This document shows positions 1 to 9,269 of a DNA stretch of 64,000 nt, piece after piece. The notes below the pieces were generated by a model. It searched no databases. It had not been told where the DNA came from and saw only the letters and a list, made by a program, of their open reading frames with translations. Each line of letters begins with the position of its first letter. Within the stretch, counting starts at the first letter, position 1. This DNA is from Delphinus delphis (lineage: Eukaryota > Chordata > Mammalia > Artiodactyla > Delphinidae), in contig NW_027192672.1 in assembly GCF_949987515.2 (NCBI RefSeq), forward strand, positions 1,612,001-1,676,000, read 5' to 3'. The translations under genes were made by a program, and so were the position numbers.

Positions 1-775
1 AATGGCGATTCACCTTTCACCGGGAATGTAAAGGTCAAAGGGTTTAGCTCAATTAGAGAGTTCCTGGGCAAGGGTCTGAATTGACTGCTCTTTCCATTCT
101 TGAAAGGCCACTTCTGGATTCTATTCAAAAGGATCATCATCTTTTCCTTTCAGTGTTTCATATAGAGGCCCAGCTAGTAGACTGTAGTTAGGGATCCAGA
201 AGCAGCAAACCCTGGCCTCCCCAGGAACCCCTAAGCTGTCTTCTAGTTTTAGAAAGGGGTAAGGCTGAAAATGGTTTCTTCCCTTTCCTGGGATGGGCTT
301 CTCTGACCTTCTGTGAGAATGAAGCCCAGGCAGGTCACCGCAGTCTGTGATATTTGAGCTTTTTCTTGGACAACTTCTATCCTTTATTGGCTTGGTAGTT
401 CAGAGGCCTCCTTAGTAGGGCTGGCGATCAGAATGTCGTCTGCATATTGAAGGAGGGTTTCCTTTTCCAGAGGTAGAACTTTTAGGTCTTTAGCTAAGCT
501 TTCCCCAAAGATGGTGTGGGAATTTTTGCACCCTTGGGGCCGAACGGCCCGGAAGTATTGTTTTAGTTGTATGTTGAGTCCTGCCACTCACAAGCCAAAA
601 TTTCTTGTGACTCTGGGACTAATGGAATACAAAAGAAGGCATCATTGAAGACTAATACAGAATACCATGTCCTGGTGGTTGGTAGAATGACCAGCAGGGT
701 GTAGGAATTAGGAGCAACTGGAGGTATATCCTCGGTGGCTTCACTGACTGTCCTGACATCCTTTACCAGGTCCCC
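1..775 (-). pseudogene. Degenerate endogenous retrovirus pol fragment (reverse transcriptase region, gamma-like/ERV1)
   Basis: Read on the minus strand, this segment runs from the RT fingers (near 775) through the palm to the thumb/connection region (near 1). The palm carries an R-P-Q-G-x-K-N-S block and, near 440, an L-L-Q-Y-A-D-D catalytic core of the YxDD type, arranged as in gammaretroviral pol. It is broken: an in-frame stop follows the palm at about 384-386, a frame shift lies near 575-590 just before the R-P-Q-G block, and more stops occur in the thumb part. The longest open piece (384-587) has no ATG at its start, only GTG. The homology ends abruptly near 775. No LTR, gag, integrase or env is visible. 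Retroviral RT assignment is strong; the exact ERV family cannot be named by eye. It is an old non-functional copy cut by the window edge. Confidence 0.85.
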
Positions 776-777
776 AG

Positions 778-914
778 CAGCCCATGGGGCTCTCGTGGTC
801 AGACCAATCCCAGAATATGGAGCTCACCTGGGCAGGTACCCCACCCCCACCCCAGCCCACGGGGCTCTCGTGGTCAGGCCCCTCCCAGGATACAGAGCTA
901 CCCTTGCAGGTACC
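778..914 (+). repeat. Two-copy tandem repeat, period 75 bp
   Basis: Copy 1 (778-840) and copy 2 (853-914) share CAGCCCA(T/C)GGGGCTC, CTCGTGGTCAG, TCCCAG(A/G)ATA and CAGGTACC in the same order and spacing, separated by a short C-rich linker. Many mismatches show it is old. No function is suggested by the sequence. Confidence 0.75.
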
Positions 915-1359
915 GTGGCAGGGCTGGGCACACAGGAACCGTGCACATAGCCCTCATTGCAGAGCACCCCCAGCTCACCTGTCGCTCAGAGCTGACACAG
1001 AGCACCTCAGAGCAGGACTTGAACTAACAAACAGCAGCTGCGACAGGTCTGTGACCCTGGGCATCACTCCGTGAGGCCTCCCTCCACCTGGTCTTCCAGA
1101 GACTTCCACTGCACCCGGGGCACCAGGCCTCTGTCTCCAACCACCACCCACCCCTCCTCTCCCTGACACCTGGGTTCCTCTCATTAGGAGAGGGTTTTCT
1201 TGAAGTTGTCTCCCACTCATGGGCCAGATAAAATGATTAGAAAACAAGCCAAAGCTGCAGCCCCTTGTCTATCCTGACTCTCAGGAGCCCACACCTGTTC
1301 CTTGGACCTGGCCAGTTCAGCAAGTTCCAATTTCTGCAACTGTGAGCCCCTGAGGGGTG

Positions 1360-1470
1360 ATGATTGGCTGACCTGGGCAGCCTTACCGTGCCGGCCAGCC
1401 CTCCCCAGGTGTGCCTGGGTTGAGATCAATATAAATACCACTCCAGGTAGCAAGAGCCCCTGCAGCCATG
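1360..1470 (+). promoter_or_regulatory. Promoter-like stretch: inverted CCAAT box, TATA-like box and ATG
   Basis: An inverted CCAAT motif (ATTGG at 1363-1367) lies about 65 bp upstream of a TATA-like AATATAAATA at about 1428-1437. An ATG in fair context (GCCATGC, ATG at 1468-1470) opens a frame of only about 31 codons before TGA. The spacing suits a vertebrate core promoter. Each element is short enough to occur by chance and no recognisable coding exon follows, so this is only a candidate. Confidence 0.25.
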
Positions 1471-2095
1471 CCTGACGCCATTTTCTCTGCCCTGTCAGCA
1501 GTCTCGGGGCTGGGCTGGTGGGAGGGAGTGAGAGGCCACGGCTTTGTGGGTGGCCCAGTGTGAGTGGGGCTCTGCTGGACTTTCTGCAACAGTTGCCAGG
1601 CTGCCACCTGCTAAAGAAGAGGATGTGTCACCCATACCTGCTGCTGGAATTTCTCCCTGGGCAGAGGTGAGGAAGGAAAAAAGCAGTGGGGGCAGGGACA
1701 GGACGGGTATCTCAGGCAGGGAAATGGAAATCTTCCAGAAGAGCACCCAGGGCCAGGACCATCCTGGCTGGCCTGCAGGCACCAAGTCGGCCGGCATGCT
1801 GTCACTCGTGTGGCTCTATGGCCCTTCCTCTAGGCTTTCAAGTCCTTGTATATATTCAGGTGTTTTACCTGGGACGGGTGGGAATAGTTCAGCAGCAACT
1901 GGCCAAGGGCTCAGCTCACGTTTACTCACAGATGCCTCGGCACGGTGCCCCAGCTTTGCAATGAGGACGCTTGTTGCGTGGGGGCTGCTGGCTGAATGGG
2001 AGACGATTCCCCACCACTGACCAACCTCAGAATTGTTTACAACTGGAGCAAGTGCCCTGATACGGTTTTCCTCTGTGTAACTGGTGGGTTCTGTG

Positions 2096-2951
2096 TTTTT
2101 TTTCTCTTTTTCGTTTTTGGTTCAAGGTAGATTTTATTCCTCTTTTTTGTATTTACAGATATAAGCATGGAAATAATTTATTCATATAAATACATGTATG
2201 TGAAGGGAATAATTGTTTTTTCTGTTTTATTTTTTAAATTTTATTTCTTTTTAATTTTGAATTTTATTTTCTATTTTTATACAGCAGGTTCTTATTAGTT
2301 ATCTATTTTATACATATAAATGTATACATGCCAATCCCAGTCTCTCAACTCCTCCCACCACCACCCCCCCAACAGCTTTCTCCCCTTGTTTTCCATACGT
2401 TTGTTGTCTACATCTGTTGCTCTATTTATGCCTTGCAAAATGGTTAACCTGTACAGTTTTTCTAGGTTCCACATATATGCATGAATATACAAGATTTGTT
2501 TTTCTCTTTCTGACTTACTTCACTCGGTATGACAGTCTCTAGATCCATCGACGTCTCTACAAATGACCCAATTTCATTCCTTTTCATGGCTTAGTAATAT
2601 TCCATTTTATATATGTACCACAGCTTTATGCATTCGTCTGTCTGTGGGCATTTAGGTTGCTTCCATTACCTCGATATTGTAAATAGTGATGCAATGAACA
2701 TTGCGGTGAATGACTCTTTTTGATTTATGGTTTTGTCTGGGTATATGTCCAGTACTGGGATTGCTGTATCATATGGTAATTCTATTCTTAGTTTCTTAAG
2801 AAATTCCATATTGTTCTCCATAATGACTGTATCAATTTATATTCCCAACAATAGTGGAAGAGGGTTCCTTTTCTCCACACCCTTTCCAGCATTTTTTGTT
2901 TGTAGATTTTCAATGATGCCTATTCTACCAGGTGTGAGGTGATACCTCATT
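2096..2951 (-). mobile_element. LINE-1 3' end (ORF2 C-terminus plus 3' UTR), 5'-truncated, minus strand
   Basis: The plus strand begins with T-rich runs (from about 2097), the complement of an L1 poly(A) tail. It continues with the 3' UTR typical of cetartiodactyl L1 (CAGCAGGTTCTTATTAGTT near 2283, a C-rich run near 2355, TTTTCTAGGTTCCACATATA near 2457, CTGACTTACTTCACT near 2509). The ORF2 C-terminal sequence follows to GTGAGGTGATACCTCATTG at 2935-2952. There the L1 stops and satellite starts without a gap. The copy is diverged and has no intact frame. The same part of L1, in the same orientation, forms the first half of every satellite monomer to the right. Identification rests on remembered L1 3' ends; subfamily not assigned. 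Confidence 0.88.
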
Positions 2952-2952
2952 G

Positions 2953-4532
2953 TTGAATCCATTTCGTTGAGCAAGGGGTAGGTCTTGTCTATTACATATT
3001 TGGCTTATGGAACAGTATCTGTGCTAATTTCAAACTCTGCTTTTATGCAGCACCCCAACTCACCTTCCCCCTTAAGCAGGCATAAGTTGGTTTTCTAAAC
3101 TTGAGACCCTGTTCCGTTTTGTAATTCAGTTCATGTGTAGCCAAGTTCACATTCCGTGTATTAGTGATAGCTTATGATGTTTCTTTTTCTGTGTGACTTA
3201 TTTCACTTAGAATCATCGTGCCTCAATCCACTCATTATGCTGGTATGGGCCTGGTGACATAGATTTCATTGCTGAGTGGTATTCTGTTGTACATAAGTAC
3301 CGCAACTTCTTTATCCATTATTTGCTCTCTGGGATATTTAACTTGTGCCGTAGAAGAGATTTCTGAAAAAAGAGCCGTCCCAAATTTTGGGGTGGCTGTG
3401 TCTTTTTGATTTTAATTTCCCTAAGCTATAGGACCATAAGTGGCAGTGCCCTAGGCTCTGTTGCTTTGTTTTTTAGATGTTTCAGGAAACACCATACACT
3501 TGTCCCGAGTGTCTGTTGGCAATTTACATCCCGCCCATCAGCATAACAAGGCTCCCAGTTCTCCATGGCCTGTTCTGCCTTTCTGGGTTTTACAATTTTT
3601 TCAGATGGCCCTTTTGACCGGGGGGAAGTGAGACTTCATTGTAGTGCAGATTTCCTTTGCAAGCTTGCTTGGTTGGCCAAAAAGGGCATATGCGTTTTTT
3701 ACTGAATATATTCAGGAAAAAACGCATATGCCCTTTTTGGCCAAGTGCATCATTGTGGACGTTCTGCCTCTTTTCCTATGCTTTCAATGCAATTCCAGTC
3801 TACCTCCTGAAATCGGTTTCTTGCAATTCTGCCCCGCTTTCAAGTCCTCTTGGCAGCCTTACTTCAGTATATTTTTGGACGATAGCTGTCATTTATAACT
3901 CTGCAGGTTTGTGAATTACAGAGCCCCTGAGCTCCTTTCTTCAACTCGCTTTCTTGTGAGCTGGCCGCAACACCGCAGGATTGCTTCAGGCCCTAATCTG
4001 GTTCTGGCGCGGCACGCTGAGCCTTTGGTTAATTCATCTTCCTAGTGGAAAATGAGAGTTAAATTTGCCCGTTCAGACACCTCCAGCTAGTCTCTCATTG
4101 GTTCTCCCTATTCCTGTTCATCTTCCGCAGAAATTGCAAACTGGGCCAAACAGGAGGTTAAAGGCACTGACTGTCCAAGTGGAGAGAGTGTTAGTAAAGC
4201 GTCTGGAATGTTGCACCCAAGTACCAGGTGACGAAAATTGAGACATATCTCAACACGTCTCCCGATCACATGGTTGATCATACTCTGGGTTCCACATGCA
4301 TGTTTTAGCTGAAGGAAGAATACCTTAAACCTGGAGAGTTGAGACCCGTGGAATGGGTACCATGCAATATGACTTCAAAGGGTCTTCATTTGCTCACCGA
4401 ACCTCTCCAATCCTATCACTGCTGTGTTTATGCCCCTGTACACACACTTGATTCTCTTTTGGAGACATAGCAATCCCTAGGTTTTAAGATACTTACTAGT
4501 CAGGTACATTCTTAGGCGTTTAATATGGGGTG
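2953..4532 (+). repeat. Satellite monomer 1 (array edge unit)
   Basis: Length 1580. This is the most diverged unit, especially in the first 430 bp (GTTGAATCC, GGGGTAGGTC, ATTACATATT, CTTATGGAACAGT). Its left block is neither A nor B (ATTCTGTTGTACATAAG). The palindrome at 3673-3744 carries a matched change in both arms (GGGCATATG and CATATGCCC) and one unpaired change near the centre (TTTTTTACTG). Edge divergence is expected where homogenisation by exchange is weakest. Confidence 0.93.
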
Positions 4533-6110
4533 TTGAGTCCATTTCGTTGAGCAAGGAGTAGCCCTTGTCTATTCCATATTTGGCTTAAGGAACTTTATCT
4601 GTGCTCATTTCAATCTCTGGTTTTATGCAGCACCCCAACTCACTTTTCCCCTTAAGCAAGCATAAGTTGGTTTTCTAAATTTGAGACCCAGTTCTCTTTT
4701 GTAATTCAGTTCCTTGTAGCCAAGTTTACATTCCGTGTATTAGTGATATCTTATGATGTTTCTTTTTCTGTGTGACTTATTTCAGTTAGAATCATCGTAA
4801 CTGAATCTACTCATTATGCTGCTACGGGCCTGATGACATAGATTTCATTGCTGAGTGATACTGCATTGTACGTAAGTACCACAAGTTCTTTATCCATTTT
4901 TCACTCTCTGTGATATTGAACTTGTACGGTAAACGAGGTTCTTGTAAACAGAGGCGTCCCAAACTTTGGTGTGGCTGTGTCTTTTTGATTTTAATTTCCC
5001 TAAGCTATAGGACCATAAGTGGAAGTGCCCTAGGCTCTGTTGCTTTGATTTTTAGATGTTTCAGGAAACACCATACACTTCTCCTGAGTGTCTGTTGGCA
5101 ATTTACATCTCGCCCATCAGCATAACAAGGCTCCCAGTTCTCCATGGCCTGTCCTGCCTTTCTGGATTTTACACTTTTTTCAGATGGCCCTTTTGACCGG
5201 GGGGAAGTGAGAGTTCATTGTAGTGCAGATTTCCTTTGCAAGTTTGCTTGGTTGGCCAAAAAAGGCGTATGCGTTTTTTCCTGAATATATTCAGGAAAAT
5301 CGCATACGCCCTTTTTGGCCAAGTGCATCATTGTGGACGTTCTGCCTCTTTTCCTATGCTTTCAATGCAATTCCAGTCTACCTCCTGAAATCGGATTCCT
5401 GCAATTCTGCCCCGCTTTCAAGTCCTCTTGGCAGCCTTACTTCAGTCTATTTTTGGACGATAGCTGTCATTTATAACTCTGCAGGTTTGTGAATTACAGT
5501 GCCCCTGAGCACCTTTCTTCAACTCGCTTTCTTGTGACCTGGCCGCAACACCGCAGGATGGCTTCAGGCCCTAATCTGGTTCCGGCCCGGCATGATCAGC
5601 CTTTGGTTAATTCCTCTTCCTGGTGGGAAATGAGAGTTAAATTTGCCCGTCCAGACACCTCCAGCTAGCCTCTCATTGGTTCTCGCTATTCCTGTTCATC
5701 TTCCGCAGAAATTGCAAACTGGGCCAAACAGGAGGTTAAAGGGACTGACTCTCCAAGTCGGGAGAGTGTTAGTAAAGCGTCTGGAATGTTGCACCCGAGT
5801 ACCAGGGGAGGAAAACTGAGACATATTTGAACACGTCTCCCGTTCACATGGTTGATCATACTCTGGGTTCCACATGCATGTTTTAGCTGAAGGAAGAATA
5901 CCTTAAACCTGGAGAGTTGAGACCCGTGTAATGGGTACCATGCAATATGACTTCAAAGGGTCTTCATTTGCTCACCGAACCTCTCCAATCCTATCACTGC
6001 TGCGTTTATGCCCCTGTACACACGCTTGATTCTCTTTTGGAGACATAGCAATCCATAGGTTTTAAGATACTTACTAGTCAGGTACATTCTTAGGCGTTTA
6101 ATATGGGGTT
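4533..6110 (+). repeat. Satellite monomer 2
   Basis: Length 1578, left block A, right block R1. It has a 2-bp deletion in the L1 3' UTR part (TTCCTTGTAGCC near 4711). The palindrome at 5252-5322 is imperfect and one base short (AAAAAAGGCG on the left arm, GGAAAATCGC on the right). Confidence 0.93.
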
Positions 6111-7689
6111 TTGAGTCCATTTTGTTGAGCAAGGAGTAGCTCTTGTCTATTCCATATTTGGCTTAAGGAACTTTATCTGTGCTCATTTCAATCTCTGGTT
6201 TTATGCAGCACCCCAACTCACCTTTCCCCTTATGCAAGCATAAGTTCGTTTTCTAAATTTGAGACCCTGTTCTGTTTTGGAATGCAGTTCCTGTGTAGCC
6301 AAGTTTACATTCCGTGTATTAGTGATATCTTATGATGTTTCTTTTTCTGTGTGACTTATTTCAGTTAGAATCATCGTACCTGAATCCACTCATTCTGCTG
6401 CTATGGTCCTGATGACATAGATTTCATTGCTGAGTGATACTGCATTGTACGTAAGTACCACAAGTTCTTTATCCATTTTTCACTTTCTGTGATATTGAAC
6501 TTGTACGGTAAACGAGGTTCTTGTAAACGGAGGCGTCCCAAACTTTGGGGTGGCTGTGTCTTTTTGATTTTAATTTCCCTAAGCTATAGGACCATAAGTG
6601 GAAGTGCCCTAGGCTCTGTTGCTTTGTTTTTTAGATGTTTCAGGAAACACCATACACTTCTCCTGAGTGTCTGTTGGCAATTTACATCCCGCCCATCAGC
6701 ATAACAAGGCTCCCAGTTCTCCATGGCCTGTCCTGCCTTTCTGGATTTTACACTTTTTGCAGATGGCCCTTTTGACCGGGGAGAAGTGAGACTTCATTGT
6801 AGTGCAGATTTCCTTTGCAAGTTTGCTTGGTTGGCCAAAAAGGGCGTATGCGTTTTTTCCTGAATATATTCAGGAAAAAACGCATACGCCCTTTTTGGCC
6901 AAGTGCATCATTGTGGACGTTCTGCCTCTTTTCCTATGCTTTCAGTGCAATTCCAGTCTACCTCCTGAAATCGGTTTCCTGCAATTCTGCCCCGCTTTCA
7001 AGTCCTCTTGGCAGCCTTACTTCAGTCTATTTTTGGACGATAGCTGTCATTTATAACTCTGCAGGTTTGTGAATTACAGTGCCCCTGAGCTCCTTTCTTC
7101 AACTCGCTTTCTTGTGACCTGGCCGCAACACCGCAGGATTGCTTCAGGCCCTAATCTGGTTCTGGCACGGCACGCTGAGCCTTTGGTTAATTCCTCTTAC
7201 TGGTGGGAAATGAGAGTTAAATGTGCCCATCCAGACACCTCCAGCTAGTCTTTCATTGGTTCTCGCTATTTCTGTTCATCTTCCACAGAAATTGCAAACT
7301 GGGCCAAACAGGAGGTTAAAGGGTCTGACTCTCCAAGTGGGGAGAGTGTTAGTAAAGCGTCTGGAATGTTGCACCCGAGTACCAGGGTATGAAAACTGAG
7401 ATATATTTGAACACGTCTCCCGATCACATGGTTGATCATACTCTAGGTTCCACATGCATGTTTTAGCTGAAGGAAGAATACCTTAAACCTGGGTAGTTGA
7501 AACCCGTGGAATGGGTACCATGCAATATGACTTCAAAGGGTCTTCATTTGCTCACGAACCTCTCCAATCCTATCACTGCTGCGTTTATGCCCCTGTACAC
7601 ATGCTTGATTCTCTTTCGGAGACATAGCAATCCATAGGTTTTAAGATACTTACTAGTCAGGTACATTCTTAGGCGTTTAATATGCGGTG
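6111..7689 (+). repeat. Satellite monomer 3
   Basis: Length 1579, left block A, right block R2. The palindrome at 6831-6902 is perfect over 72 bp and serves as the reference copy here. Confidence 0.95.
6831..6902. mobile_element. 72-bp perfect palindrome, probable mariner-type MITE (reference copy)
   Basis: Two 36-bp arms are exact reverse complements with no spacer and an AT-rich centre (TGAATATATTCA). The outer end with its left flank reads TTGGTTGGCCAAAAAG, the kind of end I recall for Tc1/mariner elements of cetartiodactyls. Size and hairpin form are like MADE1-type mariner MITEs (about 80 bp). No transposase is encoded. The left flank keeps four more bases of the putative end (TTGG) than the right flank (GTGCATCA), so the element is slightly degraded. 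L1 similarity is clear up to the left flank and weaker on the right, consistent with insertion into an L1 segment before amplification. The same element lies at unit positions 721-792 in 38 of 39 monomers; 28 copies appear perfect by eye. Confidence 0.7.
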
Positions 7690-9269
7690 TTGAGTCCATT
7701 TCGTTGAGCAAGGAGTAGCTCTTGTCTATTCCATATTTGGCTTAAGGAACTTTATCTGTGCTCATTTCAATCTCTGGTTTTATGCAGCACCCCAACTCAC
7801 CTTTCCCCTTAAGCAAGCATAAGTTGGTTTTCTAAATTTGAGACCCTGTTCTGTTCTGTAATTCAGTTCCTGTGTAGCCAAGTTTACATTCCGTGTATTA
7901 CTGATATCTTATGATGTTTCTTTTCCTGTGTGACTTATTTCAGTTAGAATCATCATACCTGAATCCACTCATTGTGCTGCTAAGGGCCTTGTGACACAGA
8001 TTTCATTGCTGAGTGATATTGCTTTGTAAGTAAATACCACAACTTCTTTATCCATTTTTCACTTTCTGCAATGTTGAACTTGTACTGTAAACGAGTTTCT
8101 TGTAAACAGAGCCGTTCCAAACTTTGGGGTGGCTGTGTCTTTTTGATTTTAATTTCCCTAAGCTATAGGACCATAAGTGGAACTGCCCTAGGTTCTGTTG
8201 CTTTGTTTTTTAGATGTTTCAGGAAACACCATACACTTCTCCCGAGTGGTTGTTGGCAATTTACATCCCGCCCATCAGCATAACAAGGCTCCCAGTTCTC
8301 CATGGCCTGTCCTGCCTTTCTGGATTTTACACATTTTTCAGATGGCCCTTTTGACCGGGGGGAAGTGAGACTTCATTGTAGTGCAGATTTCCTTTGCAAG
8401 CTTGCTTGGTTGGCCAAAAAGGGCGTATGCGTTTTTTCCTGAATATATTCAGGAAAAAACGCATACGCCCTTTTTGGCCAAGTGCATCATTGTGGACGTT
8501 CTGCCTCTTTTCCTATGCTTTCAATGCAATTCCAGTCTACCTCCTGAAATCGGTTTCCTGCAATTCTGCCCCGTTTTCAAGTCCTCTTGGCAGCCTTACT
8601 TCAGTATATTTTTGGACGATAGCTGTCATTTATAACTCTGCAGGTTTGTGAATTACAGTGCCCCTGAGCTCCTTTCTTCAACTCGCTTTCTTGTGACCTG
8701 GCCGCAACACCGCAGGATGGCTTCAGGCCCTAATCTGGTTCCGGCCCGGCACGCTGAGCCTTTGGTTAATTCCTCTTCCTGGTGGGAAATGAGAGTTAAA
8801 TTTGCCCGTCCAGACACCTCCAGCTAGCCTCTCATTGGTTCTCGCTATTCCTGTTCATCTTCCGCAGAAATTGCAAACTGGGCCAAACAGGAGGTTAAAG
8901 GGACTGACTCTCCAAGTCGGGAGAGTGTTAGTAAAGCGTCTGGAATGTTGCACCCGAGTACCAGGGGAGGAAAACTGAGACATATTTGAACACATCTCCC
9001 GTTCACATGGTTGATCATACTCTGGGTTCCACATGCATGTTTTAGCTGAAAGAAGAATACCTTAAACCTGGAGAGTTGAGACCCGTGTAATGGGTACCAT
9101 GCAATATGACTTCAAAGGGTCTTCATTTGCTCACCGAACCTCTCCAATCCTATCACTGCTGCGTTTATGCCCCTGTACACACGCTTGATTCTCTTTTGGA
9201 GACATAGCAATCCATAGGTTTTAAGATACTTACTAGTCAGGTACATTCTTAGGCGTTTAAAATGGGGTT
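7690..9269 (+). repeat. Satellite monomer 4
   Basis: Length 1580, left block B, right block R1. The palindrome at 8410-8481 is perfect. It has GGCCTTGTGACACAG in the left block, a variant also seen in units 9, 13 and 16. Confidence 0.94.

Larger units (their letters stand above)
776..2095. other. Unique-looking flanking DNA without a recognised gene
   Basis: This 1.3-kb stretch is GC-richer than the array and shows no match to the satellite. It holds the short tandem duplication at 778-914 and a weak promoter-like stretch at 1360-1470. Open frames on both strands overlap each other (for example 1544-2020 plus and 1495-1797 minus) and none shows a known domain. A possible small exon at about 1605-1668 (AG acceptor-like end before it, AGGTGAGG donor-like sequence after it) cannot be confirmed. 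It could be ordinary intergenic DNA or the remains of a gene 5' end. Confidence 0.5.

Noticed and set aside
735..1074. Overlapping open frames in the 735-1074 region
   Set aside because: They cover the 75-bp duplication and C-rich linker in two frames with no domain or codon pattern.
960..1090. MIR SINE remnant (TGTGACCCTGGGCA-like core near 1050)
   Set aside because: The neighbouring segments match MIR only in conflicting orientations, so a chance match is more likely.
1495..2020. 158-codon plus-strand frame (1544-2020) and opposing minus-strand frames
   Set aside because: Frames on both strands are open because of base composition; the start is GTG and no domain is recognised.
3673..3744. 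Bacterial-style hairpin terminator or CRISPR repeat
   Set aside because: The setting is mammalian satellite DNA; the spacing of about 1.58 kb and the 72-bp spacerless palindrome do not fit either.
2953..4532. CENP-B box that would mark a centromeric satellite
   Set aside because: No match to the box pattern was found by eye. The nearest is CCCGAGTACC with CGAAAA downstream, at the wrong spacing.
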